Part shown: piece by piece, positions 52,850 to 61,520 of the stretch
How positions within the stretch are numbered: position 1 is the stretch's first letter
Layout of the letters: every line of letters starts with the position of its first letter
DNA from: Azotobacter chroococcum
Lineage (GTDB): Bacteria; Pseudomonadota; Gammaproteobacteria; Pseudomonadales; Pseudomonadaceae
Assembly (NCBI RefSeq): GCF_004339665.1
Contig: NZ_SMMU01000021.1
Location: forward strand, 1 to 64,000
Length of the DNA: 64,000 nucleotides
Direction of reading: 5' to 3'
The notes under the pieces: generated by a model
The model's input: the letters and a program-made list of their open reading frames with translations, nothing else
The model's database searches: none
Told to the model about the DNA's origin: nothing
Translations under genes and position numbers: made by a program

Positions 52850-53353
52850 TCATTCCGCGTCGCCGTCCGCCTCCAGCGCCGCCAGGGCGGCAGCCGCCTC
52901 CACCAGCTCTTCCTCGCTGAACACCCGCACCCCGTGGCGGCGCAGCAGTGCGGCGGTGACGCCCGCGCCGGGCACTCGCCGGCCGCTGAAGCTGCCGTCG
53001 TAGTTCTCGCGGTTGCCGCAGGAGGGGCTGCGCGCCTTGAGCACGGCGAGGCGGATGCCATGGGCCTCGATCAGCTGCAGGGCGGCATGGGCGCCGGCGA
53101 GGAAGGCCGCGCCGACCTCCGCGCCGTCGATGGTCAGCACGGCGCATTCGCCGTCCAGCACCCGGACGCCCTGCCCGCCGGGAATCTCCGCCGGCGGGCG
53201 GGGCGTCGGCAGGCCGCCGGCGACCTCCGGGCAGACCGCCACCAGGCGCCCCTGGCGCCGCCATTCTTCGAGCAGGGCGAAGGGGCCGTGGGCGCCGCCG
53301 TCGTAGCGGACCCGCTCGCCGAGCAGGCAACGGCTGACCAGGATCTTCTGCAT
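52850..53353 (-). CDS. DUF523-family cysteine-rich protein
   Basis: This 167-residue protein has the conserved cysteines of DUF523: SRCLLGERVRYDGG, AVCPEVAGGLPTPRPPAE, and KARSPSCGNRENYDG. These conserved Cys and Asp residues suggest a metal- or sulfur-binding enzyme; the function is unknown. It follows the 2OG-Fe(II) oxygenase gene by 25 nt on the same strand and is probably co-transcribed with it. Confidence 0.85.
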   Translation of the reverse strand: MQKILVSRCLLGERVRYDGGAHGPFALLEEWRRQGRLVAVCPEVAGGLPTPRPPAEIPGGQGVRVLDGECAVLTIDGAEVGAAFLAGAHAALQLIEAHGIRLAVLKARSPSCGNRENYDGSFSGRRVPGAGVTAALLRRHGVRVFSEEELVEAAAALAALEADGDAE

Positions 53354-53378
53354 GGCCGGACTCCGGCGCGAACCGCGC

Positions 53379-54002
53379 CTACAGGGGGCTGTCGGCGCGT
53401 CGCCGGAACCAGCCGGTCAGCGACAGCCGCTCGCGGGTCGCCGGCAACACCTCGTGGGGGAAGTCCGCCGACATGAAGCAGGCCAGGCTGCCGCCCTGCG
53501 GCATCACGTCGTGGACCCGCCCGTTCGGCAGGTACAGGCGCAGCTCGCCGCCCTCGTCGGGCTGCCAGGCCTCGTTGAGGTAGAGCACCACGGTCACCGT
53601 GCGGCTGTCGTCGTCGCGGAAGCGGTCGAGATGGCGCTGATAGAAGGCGCCCGGCGGATAGAGGGCGAAGTGGCATTCGAGCTCCTCCAGACCGAGGAAC
53701 AGCTCGCGGTTGAGGGTCTGGCGCAGGGACTCCATCAGCGCCAGCCAGGCATCGCCCGGCGCGCACTGGCCGGGCTCCAGCCAGGCGGTATAGTCGCCGC
53801 GCACGCCCTCCTGCACCAGCTGCCGGTCGCCGCGGCCGATGGCGGCCGGGGTCAGCTCGCCGGCGGCCGCCCGTGCACGACACGCCTCCGCCAGCGCTTC
53901 GGTCAGCTCCGCAGGCAGGAAGATGCTCTGCTCCGACCAGCCGGGACCGGCCAGGTCGTCGACGATGCGCAGCAGCAGGGGATGATCGGGAGAGGTATGC
54001 AT
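53379..54002 (-). CDS. 2OG-Fe(II) oxygenase superfamily protein
   Basis: This 207-residue single-domain dioxygenase carries the iron ligands in QRHLDRFRDDDSR (H-x-D) and DFPHEVLPATRERLSLTGWFR (distal His, then the 2-oxoglutarate-binding Arg). It resembles prolyl 4-hydroxylase-type proteins. The substrate is unknown; protein hydroxylation is one possibility. I chose the ATG at 54002, where homology-like sequence begins; the longer frame upstream does not look coding. Confidence 0.88.
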   Translation of the reverse strand: MHTSPDHPLLLRIVDDLAGPGWSEQSIFLPAELTEALAEACRARAAAGELTPAAIGRGDRQLVQEGVRGDYTAWLEPGQCAPGDAWLALMESLRQTLNRELFLGLEELECHFALYPPGAFYQRHLDRFRDDDSRTVTVVLYLNEAWQPDEGGELRLYLPNGRVHDVMPQGGSLACFMSADFPHEVLPATRERLSLTGWFRRRADSPL

Positions 54003-54359
54003 GGCGGGTATTCTAGGTTCTGGCGACGTTTTGGAGTAGGCCGTCGACATCACATGAAGCAGGGATCCGTTGGCGTTTCGGCGCGAGCCGCGCTGCCGCA
54101 CCGAACAGGCCCTTGTCGCGTCCTTCAAAACGTCGAGCGGAATGCATGGACGAACAAGGATGGCATCGAAACGATGCGCTCATGGGCTGAGAGCGCCTGC
54201 CGGATAAAGCGCCAGGCAGCGAGTGCGCATGCGGCAAGGCGGTACAAGCAGGGACAACGACATGTCGGCCGAGCGTTATCCTGGGTCCGGACTCTACCGG
54301 CAGGGCGAGGCTCTCATGAGGATGCCATCCGCTTCCAGCGAGCCGCGCCCCGGGTTTTC
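54003..54359. other. Intergenic gap with no supported gene
   Basis: This 357-nt stretch separates the oxygenase gene start from the stop codon of the delta-60/R-module gene. It should hold the oxygenase promoter (TATTCT at about 54009-54014 on the complementary reading is unconvincing). I see no gene, RNA or strong hairpin. Confidence 0.5.
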
Positions 54360-56972
54360 TCAACCCGCCGGCTCGATCTGCGGGATGCCGACGATCAGGA
54401 GCTGGCCGGTCGAGTCGGCTGCCGTGGCGAAGAGGAAGGCGTCGGCGGACAACTGCTCGCCGTAGTCGCCCTCCAGGGCGATCTCGAAGCGCTGTCCTTC
54501 GGCATTCGCCTCGAAGCTCTTGAGGTAGGTGTGCGTGCCGGCACTGTTCACCCGCACCGCCAGGGTGCCGCCGTGGCCGTCGCCCAGGCCGCTGAAGCCG
54601 AGTGCCGACACATCGATGCGGTCCTCGCCGGCGTCGAAGTCGAGGATCAGGTCGCTGAAGCCTTCGCTATCGGTGCGGTAGCTGTCCTTGAGGCTCGAAA
54701 AGCGGAACAGGTCGGCGCCACTGCCGCCGGCCAGGGTGTCGCGCCCGAGGCCGCCGTCGAGAATGTCGGCGCCGGCGCCGCCATGCAGATAGTCGTCGCC
54801 AGCCCCGGCGGCGAGGCTTTCCGCCGCCGCACTGCCGATCAGGCTGTCGCTCGCCGCGCTCCCTTCGAGGGCCACAGGCTCGAATAGCACATTGCTGCCG
54901 TCGAGCCGGTCGGCGAGGTCGCCGTCCAGGGCGATCTCGAAGCGCCGTCCCTCGGCATCCACTTCGAAATTTTTCAGGTAGGTCCGCGTGCCGGCCTCGT
55001 TCACCCGCACGGCCAGGGTGCCGTCGTGGCCGTCGCCCAGGCCGGCGAAGCCCAGCGCCGAGAGATCGAGGCGGTCCTCGCCGGGATCGAAGTCGCGGAT
55101 CCGGTCGGCGAAGCTCGCGCTGTCGGTGCGGTAGCTGTCCTCGCGGGCCGAGATGCGGAACAGGTCGGCGCCGCTGCCGCCGGTCAGCCGGTCGCGCCCG
55201 GCGCCGCCATCGAGCAGGTCGGTGCCGCCGGCGCCATGCAGGCGGTCGTCGCCGTCCCCGCCGGTGAGAATTTCCGCCAGCGGGCTGCCGGTCAGTCTGT
55301 CGCCAGACGCGGTGCCTTCGAGGACGAGCGGCGCGAAGAGCAGGTTGCCGCTGTCGAGCTGGCCGGCGTAGTCGCCCTTCAGGACGAGTTCGAAGCGCCG
55401 CTCCTCGGCATCCGCCTCGAAGCTCTTGAGGTAGGTGTGCGTGCCGGCGCTGTTCACCTGCACCGCCAGGGTGCCGTCGTGTCCGTCGCCCAGCCCGGAG
55501 AAGCCCAGCGCCGAGAGGTCGATGCGGTCCTCGCCGGGATCGAAGTCGAGGATCCGGTCGGCGAGGCTCTCGCTGCCGGTACGGTAGCTGTCCGCGCGGG
55601 CCGAGACGCGGAACAGGTCGGCGCCCGCGCCGCCAGTCAGGCTGTCGCGTCCGGCGCCGCCGTCGAGGAGGTCGTTGCCGGCCTTGCCGAGGATCGAGTC
55701 GCGCCCGTCGCTACCGATCAGCAGGTCGTCGCCGTCGCTGCCCTCGAGAGTCACGGCCTCCTCGTCCGGCGCCCCGAAGGTATTGTCGAGCGAGCCGTCG
55801 GCGTTCAGCCGGATCGCACCGATGTCATACCTGCGGCTATCGAGGTTGTAGCTGGAACCCGAGATCAGGATCCTGCCGTCGGACTGCACGGCCAGGCTTT
55901 GGCCCTCGTCGTAGCTACCCGCGATATCGAAGACGACCTTGCCGCCGCTGCCGAAGCCGGTGTCGAGGGTGCCGTCGGCATTCAGCCGGAGCGCGCTGAA
56001 ATCGTAAGTCCCGTTGCCGGGGTTGAAGCTGAATCCCCCCAGCAGGATCCTGCCGTCGGGCTGCACGGCCAGGCTGCGGCCGTCATCGGAGTCGCCCGCG
56101 ATATCGAAGATGGCCTTGCCGCCGCTGCCGAAGCCGGTATCGAGAGTGCCGTCGGCGTTCAGGCGGATCACGCCGAAGTCATCATTGGTGCTGCCGCCCA
56201 GCAGGATCTTGCCGTCAGCCTGCACGCTCAGGCCATAAGCGTGATCGTCGCCATTGCCGCCACCGTCGAAGGTGACCGTGCCGCCGCTGCCGAAGCCGGC
56301 ATCGAGGGTACCGTCGGCGTTCAGCCGGCTCACGCTGAAATCGTAAGTCCCGTTGCCGGGGTTGAAGCTGAATCCCGCCAGCAGGATCTTGCCGTCCGGC
56401 TGCACGACCAGGCCATGAACATAATCGGAGTCGCCCGCTATATCGAAGGTAACCATGCCGGCGCTGCCGAAGCCGGTATCGAGGCTGCCGTCGGCATTCA
56501 GCCGGATCGCGCCGAAGTCGCTATTGATGCTGCCGCCCAGCAGGATCTTGCCATCGGCCTGCACGGCCAGGTCATAGCCGTAATCGTCGCTGCTGTCGAA
56601 GATGAACCTGCCGTCGCCGCTGAAGCCGGTATCGAGAGTGCCGTTGGCGTTCAGCCGGATCGCGCTGAAATCGTGATTGCCAGTGCCGGGGTTGAAACTG
56701 TACCCCGCCAGCAGGATCCTGCCGTCGGGCTGCACGGCCAGGCTTCGACCGTAATCGTAGTCGCCGGCGATATCGAAGGTGGCCTTACCATCGCCGCTGA
56801 AGCTGGGGTCGAAAGTGCCGTTGGCGTTCAACCGGACCACGCCGAAGTTCGATGAGCCCTGACCGCCTATCAGAATCCTGCCATCGGATTGCAGAGCCAG
56901 GCCATAGCCGTGATCGTGCCCTCCGGCCATATCCATGAGCAGCTTACCTGTGCTCGATGTCGATATTCCCAT
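54360..56972 (-). CDS. Secreted delta-60 repeat protein with three AlgE-type R-modules
   Basis: This 870-residue protein has no signal peptide. Residues about 20-400 hold seven delta-60 repeats (consensus LAVQPDGRILLAG, then RLNADGTLDTGFGSGG), alternating short and long forms, likely beta-propeller-like. Residues 408-547, 551-698 and 702-848 are three modules, each with RTX nonapeptides (GGAGRDSLTGGAGADLF) followed by DSYRT, DRI-DFDPGEDRIDLSALGFSGLGDG, GTLAV-VNSAGT-TYLKSFEADAEGRRFEI. This matches the R-modules of Azotobacter mannuronan C5-epimerases AlgE. The epimerase catalytic A-module is absent. Calcium-dependent folding and type I secretion are expected from the RTX and C-terminal features; no secretion genes lie nearby. 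The start has AAAGGAT 8 nt upstream. Function unknown; a surface or cyst-coat adhesin is a guess. Confidence 0.85.
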   Translation of the reverse strand: MGISTSSTGKLLMDMAGGHDHGYGLALQSDGRILIGGQGSSNFGVVRLNANGTFDPSFSGDGKATFDIAGDYDYGRSLAVQPDGRILLAGYSFNPGTGNHDFSAIRLNANGTLDTGFSGDGRFIFDSSDDYGYDLAVQADGKILLGGSINSDFGAIRLNADGSLDTGFGSAGMVTFDIAGDSDYVHGLVVQPDGKILLAGFSFNPGNGTYDFSVSRLNADGTLDAGFGSGGTVTFDGGGNGDDHAYGLSVQADGKILLGGSTNDDFGVIRLNADGTLDTGFGSGGKAIFDIAGDSDDGRSLAVQPDGRILLGGFSFNPGNGTYDFSALRLNADGTLDTGFGSGGKVVFDIAGSYDEGQSLAVQSDGRILISGSSYNLDSRRYDIGAIRLNADGSLDNTFGAPDEEAVTLEGSDGDDLLIGSDGRDSILGKAGNDLLDGGAGRDSLTGGAGADLFRVSARADSYRTGSESLADRILDFDPGEDRIDLSALGFSGLGDGHDGTLAVQVNSAGTHTYLKSFEADAEERRFELVLKGDYAGQLDSGNLLFAPLVLEGTASGDRLTGSPLAEILTGGDGDDRLHGAGGTDLLDGGAGRDRLTGGSGADLFRISAREDSYRTDSASFADRIRDFDPGEDRLDLSALGFAGLGDGHDGTLAVRVNEAGTRTYLKNFEVDAEGRRFEIALDGDLADRLDGSNVLFEPVALEGSAASDSLIGSAAAESLAAGAGDDYLHGGAGADILDGGLGRDTLAGGSGADLFRFSSLKDSYRTDSEGFSDLILDFDAGEDRIDVSALGFSGLGDGHGGTLAVRVNSAGTHTYLKSFEANAEGQRFEIALEGDYGEQLSADAFLFATAADSTGQLLIVGIPQIEPAG

Positions 56973-57287
56973 TCAACGATCCTTTCGGGTTTTCCCGTGT
57001 TGTTGTCATCGGGCGGTTTGCAGCCTCTGGCGAAGCCTTCGCACAAGACCCCGGGCGACAGGCGCCTGGACCGGCCAGGGGCAGGCGAGTGGAGTCCACC
57101 GCTCGTAGCGGATGCGCCGGCAGAACGGCAGCCTGTGCACCTGCCGAGCTCAGGCAGCGCCAAACGGCATTGGTTCGCCATGACGAAGTTTCTGGAGGCT
57201 CCCGGCACCCGTCTCCATGCCGGTGCGGCCCCTCGACTTTTGCGCGCAGGGCCGTCGACAATAACGCCACGAACGACCGGAGTCCCC
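56973..57287. other. Intergenic gap between divergent genes
   Basis: This 315-nt region lies between the starts of the delta-60/R-module gene (minus) and the DUF2059 gene (plus), and must carry both promoters. No gene is seen, and no strong hexamer pair stands out. Confidence 0.5.
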
Positions 57288-58031
57288 ATGCGCGCCCTCG
57301 CCTTCCCCGTCCTCGCCCTGCTCAGCCTGCCCGGCTTTGCCGACGACTACCTGCAGCTCTACCGGAGCGGAGGCTGGCCAGAACAGCGCGAGCACTTCCA
57401 CGCCGCCCTCGCCGCTGCCCAGCAGCGCTACCGGGCCAACCTGCCGCCAGCGATCTACCAGGCCCTGGTCAACAACAGCAACCAGCGCTTCGCCGCCCAG
57501 GCCATGGATCGCCGCGCCCTGGCGGCGCTGCGCGCCCAGCTGCCGCAGCCCGGCCCGGCGCTGGACTTCTTCGAGAGCCCGCTGGGCCGCAAGATCGTCG
57601 CCGCCGAACTGGCCGCCACCCGCAGCGACCAGCTGGCCAGACACGCCAACGGCCTGCCGCGCATGCAGGCCGACGCCACCCGCCGGCTGCTGATCCGCCA
57701 CCTGGCGCAGGCCATCCCGGCCGGCGAGGCCGGCGCCGAACTCAGCCTGGCGCTGGCCGGCGTGGCCGCCGACAGCCTCAGCCAGATGGTGCCGGGCTTC
57801 GGCCTGTTCGGCGGCGGCGACCAGACCCTGGGCATGCTCGACAACCAGCGCCAGCGCATCCGCGAGGAAATCGAGCAGGATCTCGACAACACCCTGATGT
57901 ACGTCTACCGGGACCTGTCCGACCCCGAGCTGGAAGAGTTCGTCACTTTCGCCCAGTCCCCCGCCGGCCAGGCCTACTACCAGGCCGCCCTCGCCGCCCT
58001 GCGCGCCGGTCTGGCGGTCGGACAGCAATAA
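57288..58031 (+). CDS. DUF2059-containing exported protein
   Basis: This 247-residue protein has a clear signal peptide (MRALAFPVLALLSLPGFA, cleavage before DDY). Its C-terminal region (about 190-240, LMYVYRDLSDPELEEFVTFAQSPAGQAYYQAAL) is the DUF2059 pattern; an earlier ALDFFESPLGRKIV suggests a second copy. The protein is probably periplasmic and alpha-helical. Function unknown. GGAG lies 5-6 nt upstream of the ATG. Confidence 0.8.
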   Translation: MRALAFPVLALLSLPGFADDYLQLYRSGGWPEQREHFHAALAAAQQRYRANLPPAIYQALVNNSNQRFAAQAMDRRALAALRAQLPQPGPALDFFESPLGRKIVAAELAATRSDQLARHANGLPRMQADATRRLLIRHLAQAIPAGEAGAELSLALAGVAADSLSQMVPGFGLFGGGDQTLGMLDNQRQRIREEIEQDLDNTLMYVYRDLSDPELEEFVTFAQSPAGQAYYQAALAALRAGLAVGQQ

Positions 58032-58032
58032 G

Positions 58033-58971
58033 TCATTCAAGCCGCTCGCGGAGAAAGGCGAAGTAGCGCTCGCGCAGCGCCTCGCGCTCGTTGGCTAGGT
58101 GATGGCGCGCGTCCGGCAGCATCAGCAGCTGCGGGTCGCGGAACTTGCCCTGCAGGACCTCCAGGTTGTGCCGCCAGTCGACGGTCAGATCGGCGTCGCC
58201 CTGGATGATCAGCGGACTGCGCTCGCTGCGCGCCGCGCGCTCGATGCGCGGAATCCAGCGCGCCAGCGCACCGACCCAGGCGGTCGGCAGGATGCGCGCC
58301 TGCAACGGATCGCGCTGGATGAAGTCGAGGAAGGCCGGATCCCCGGAGTTGTCGGTGAAGCGCCGCGGGATCGAGGCGACGAACGGCCTGAGCGCCTGGT
58401 AGCTGAGCTTCGACAGGGTCCAGCTGCGCGGCCGCACCAGGGGCGCGAAGAGAATGGTCTCGCCCACTTCCGGTCGCGGCGCGCCGGTCAGCAGATAGTC
58501 CAGCAGGATGGCGCCGCCGGTGCTCTGCCCGAACAGGTGCCAGGGCCTGGGCAGATCGAGCGTGGCGGCTTCGGCCAGCAGTCCCTGGAACACCGCCTGG
58601 TACTCGGCGAAGTCGTCGATGCTGGCCGGCGCACCGCTGGACAGCCCGTGCCCCGGCAGGTCGCAGGAGAGCACGGCGAAGCCCATGCCCAGCGCCCAGT
58701 CGAGCACGTGCCGGTAGAGGCCCATGTGATCGTAGTAGCCGTGCAGCAGCAGCAGCGTCGCGCGCGGCCGCTCCGGCCACCAGACCTGGGCGACGATCCG
58801 GTAGGGGCCGACGTTGAACCAGCCGAGACGGCCCTGCACACCCGGCCGCTGCTCGCCCAGGTCGAGCCCGTAGTAGCGGCGGTAGGCCTGGATCTGCGGC
58901 AGCTCGTCGCCGGCTGCGGCCAGGGGCTGCAGCAGGGGGCGCAGGAGTTCGGGGTGGAAGGACTCTGACAT
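58033..58971 (-). CDS. Alpha/beta hydrolase (monoacylglycerol lipase-like)
   Basis: This 312-residue hydrolase has oxyanion-side motif LLLHGYYDHMGLYRHV, nucleophile elbow LFGQSTGGAI (Ser), acid in IQGDADLTVDW, and catalytic His in ARHHLANE. The layout resembles serine aminopeptidase S33/lysophospholipase-type enzymes acting on lipid esters. It is convergent with the DUF2059 gene, with only one base between stop codons. Confidence 0.88.
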   Translation of the reverse strand: MSESFHPELLRPLLQPLAAAGDELPQIQAYRRYYGLDLGEQRPGVQGRLGWFNVGPYRIVAQVWWPERPRATLLLLHGYYDHMGLYRHVLDWALGMGFAVLSCDLPGHGLSSGAPASIDDFAEYQAVFQGLLAEAATLDLPRPWHLFGQSTGGAILLDYLLTGAPRPEVGETILFAPLVRPRSWTLSKLSYQALRPFVASIPRRFTDNSGDPAFLDFIQRDPLQARILPTAWVGALARWIPRIERAARSERSPLIIQGDADLTVDWRHNLEVLQGKFRDPQLLMLPDARHHLANEREALRERYFAFLRERLE

Positions 58972-59082
58972 GGCACGGTTCGTCCGAAGAGGAGGCTACG
59001 CCCGGCGGCCCGCCGCGCCGGCGCCTTTCATCCGGCGGGCACGGCATGGCAAGCTTGGGCACCCTTTTCCCGTCTTTACGCC

Positions 59083-59634
59083 ATGCCCTCCCCGAAGCGC
59101 AAGACCCTGCTCGTCCTCCTGCTCGGCATTCTCGGCCTCGCCGTCCTCGCCGCCGCCTACGACTGGTACCGCGGCCGCTACCAGCGGACCGTGCTGTTCG
59201 ACGCCGCCGACCTGCGCCTGCCGCCCGGACTGGAAGGCCCCGGACCGATCCGCCTGGTGCACTTCCACGATCCGGCCTGTCCCTGCAACGTCGGCAACCA
59301 GCAGCATCTGGCCGAACTGGTCGAGCGCTACGCCCCGCTGGGCGTGACCTTCCATGCCGTGCAGCGGCCGGGCAGCCGCGGCGGTCTGCCGCCGGCACTG
59401 GCCACACTGCAGCCGCTGGCGGCACTCCCCGGCAGCGAGGGACTGCCGGCCAGCCCGGCGCTGGCGATCTGGGACCGTCAGGGCCGCCTGGCCTACGTCG
59501 GCCCCTACAGCGAGGGGGCGACCTGCACCTCGGCCAACAGCTTCGTCGAGCCGGTCCTCGACGCCCTGCTCAAGGGCCGTCCGGTGCGTGCCGGCGGCAC
59601 CCTGGCCGAGGGCTGCTTCTGCGCCTGGCGCTGA
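59083..59634 (+). CDS. Membrane-anchored thioredoxin-like protein (DUF6436)
   Basis: This 183-residue protein has one N-terminal transmembrane segment (LLVLLLGILGLAVLAAAYDW) and a thioredoxin-like periplasmic domain with FHDPACPCNVGN, whose CPC replaces the classical CXXC. Two further cysteines lie at the end (GCFCAWR), and one in ATCTSANSF. It matches my recollection of DUF6436. A redox role in the periplasm is plausible but not shown. Confidence 0.78.
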   Translation: MPSPKRKTLLVLLLGILGLAVLAAAYDWYRGRYQRTVLFDAADLRLPPGLEGPGPIRLVHFHDPACPCNVGNQQHLAELVERYAPLGVTFHAVQRPGSRGGLPPALATLQPLAALPGSEGLPASPALAIWDRQGRLAYVGPYSEGATCTSANSFVEPVLDALLKGRPVRAGGTLAEGCFCAWR

Positions 59635-59635
59635 C

Positions 59636-60496
59636 TCAGGCCTCGTCCAGCAGCGCCGCATAGCCCTCGCGATAGCTGGGGTAGCACGGCGCCCAGCCGA
59701 GGGCGCGGGCGCGGGCGTTGCTGCAGCGCTTGCTGCCGGCGCGCCGGCCGATGCGCTCCGCGCCCTCCCCGGTCACCCCCAGCCGCCCGCGCAGCCAGGC
59801 GACCACCTCGTGCAGCGGCGCCGGCGCGTCGTCCACGCCCAGATAGCAGTCGGCCAGCGCTTCGCCGCGGGCATCGGCCTCGAGCAGGAAGGCGAGAAGC
59901 TCGGCGGCATCGTCGCGGTGGATGCGGTTGCCGTAGAGCGGCGGCTGCGGATCGATGCCAGCGCCGCGACGCACCTGGCCGAGCAGCCACTCGCGGCCGG
60001 GGCCGTAGATGCCGGCCAGACGCACCACGCTGGCCGGCAGGCCGCTGCCCAGCGCCAGGCGCTCGGCCTCCAGCAGGACCCGCCCGGAGAAGCCGGAAGG
60101 CTCGCTCGGCGAGCGTTCGTCGACCCATTCGCCCGCCTGCTGGCCGTAGACTCCGGTACTGGAGACGAACAGCAGCCGCCGCGGCCGCTGGCCGTGCTGC
60201 GCCAGCCAGTCCAGCACATGGCGCAGGCCCTCGACATAGGCGGCCCGGTAGCCCGCCTCGTCGTGGCGGCTGGCCGCCGCGCTGTAGACCAGGTAGTCGA
60301 TCCGCCCCGGCGGCCAGTCCGCCGGGCACTGCGCGGCCTCGAGATCGCCACGCAGCGGCAGGATCGACGGCGGCAGGGCCGCCACCTGGCGGCGCAGGCC
60401 GTGCACGCGCCAGCCGGCGGCGGCCAGCCGTTCGCCGAGGCGGCTGCCGACGTCGCCGCAACCGGCGATCAGCAGCACGGGCTCTGTGGTTTCCAT
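59636..60496 (-). CDS. SDR-family NAD(P)-dependent oxidoreductase
   Basis: This 286-residue extended-type SDR is of the YeeZ-like group: nucleotide-binding IAGCGDVGSRLGERLAAAGW, YSAAAS, the active-site region FVSSTGVYGQQAGEWVDE (S-x-x-x-Y-G as in epimerases), and VVRLAGIYGPGREWLL. The substrate is unknown. The ATG at 60496 follows GGGGAGG. It is divergent from oxyR. Confidence 0.88.
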   Translation of the reverse strand: METTEPVLLIAGCGDVGSRLGERLAAAGWRVHGLRRQVAALPPSILPLRGDLEAAQCPADWPPGRIDYLVYSAAASRHDEAGYRAAYVEGLRHVLDWLAQHGQRPRRLLFVSSTGVYGQQAGEWVDERSPSEPSGFSGRVLLEAERLALGSGLPASVVRLAGIYGPGREWLLGQVRRGAGIDPQPPLYGNRIHRDDAAELLAFLLEADARGEALADCYLGVDDAPAPLHEVVAWLRGRLGVTGEGAERIGRRAGSKRCSNARARALGWAPCYPSYREGYAALLDEA

Positions 60497-60584
60497 GCGG
60501 ACCTCCCCTGTGGCGCCCCGCGGGCATGGTTGGTTCTCGGCCAAGCAAAGGCTATTCTTGCTGTTGAGCTAATGGATATTCGCT

Positions 60585-61520
60585 ATGACCCTCACCGAAC
60601 TGCGCTACATCGTCACCCTCGCCCAGGAACAGCATTTCGGACGCGCCGCCGAACGCTGCCACGTCAGCCAGCCGACCCTGTCGGTGGGCGTGAAGAAGCT
60701 CGAGGACGAGCTTGGCGTGCTGATCTTCGAACGCAGCAAGACCGCCGTGCGCCTGACCCCGGTCGGCGAGGGCATCGTCACCCAGGCGCAGAAGGTGCTG
60801 GAACAGGCACAGAGCATCCGCGAACTGGCCCAGGCCGGCAAGAACCAGCTGGCCGCGCCGCTCAAGGTCGGCGCCATCTATACCATCGGCCCCTACCTGT
60901 TCCCGCACCTGATCCCGCAGCTGCACAAGGCGGCACCGCAGATGCCGCTGTACATCGAGGAGAACTTCACCCACGTGCTGCGCGACAAGCTGCGCACCGG
61001 GGAACTCGATGCGATCATCGTCGCCCTGCCGTTCAATGAGGCCGACGTGCTGACCAAGCCGCTCTACGACGAGCCCTTCTACGCCCTGCTGCCGGCCAAC
61101 CATCCGTGGACCAAGCTGCGCACCATCGACAGCGAGATGCTCAACGACAAGAGCCTGCTGCTGCTCGGCGAAGGCCACTGCTTCCGCGACCAGGTGCTGG
61201 AGGCCTGCCCGTCGCTGCGCAAGAGCGACGAGGCGCACCGCCACACCACCGTGGAATCCAGCTCGCTGGAAACCATCCGCCACATGGTCGCCTCCGGGCT
61301 CGGCATCTCGGTGCTGCCGTTCACCGCGGTGAACAGCCACCACTACGCCCCCGGCGTGCTCGAGGTCCGTCCGCTGGCCTCGCCGGTGCCGTTCCGCACG
61401 GTGGCCATCGCCTGGCGCGCTAGCTTCCCGCGGCCCAAGGCGATCGAGCTGCTGGCCGACTCCATCCGCCTGTGCTCGGTGACCCATTCGCCGGCCGGCC
61501 CCGCCCAGCAGAGCGCATGA
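60585..61520 (+). CDS. oxyR: Hydrogen peroxide-responsive regulator OxyR
   Basis: This 311-residue LysR-type regulator turns on catalases and peroxidases when oxidised. It has an N-terminal winged helix (TLTELRYIVTLAQEQHFGRAAERCHVSQPTLSVGVKKLE). The redox pair is visible: peroxidatic Cys in GEGHCFRDQ and resolving Cys in LEACPSL, nine residues later, as in E. coli C199/C208. The stop overlaps the recG start (ATGA), so recG is translationally coupled, as I recall from Pseudomonas. Confidence 0.97.
   Translation: MTLTELRYIVTLAQEQHFGRAAERCHVSQPTLSVGVKKLEDELGVLIFERSKTAVRLTPVGEGIVTQAQKVLEQAQSIRELAQAGKNQLAAPLKVGAIYTIGPYLFPHLIPQLHKAAPQMPLYIEENFTHVLRDKLRTGELDAIIVALPFNEADVLTKPLYDEPFYALLPANHPWTKLRTIDSEMLNDKSLLLLGEGHCFRDQVLEACPSLRKSDEAHRHTTVESSSLETIRHMVASGLGISVLPFTAVNSHHYAPGVLEVRPLASPVPFRTVAIAWRASFPRPKAIELLADSIRLCSVTHSPAGPAQQSA

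Noticed and set aside
55026-56855. 609-codon plus-strand frame opposite the delta-60/R-module gene
   Set aside because: Repetitive only because the real gene on the minus strand is repetitive; no signal or domain.
54600-56900. CRISPR-like regularly spaced repeats
   Set aside because: The periodicity is coding (RTX and delta-60 repeats), unit lengths are about 140-170 nt or longer, and there are no spacers or cas genes.
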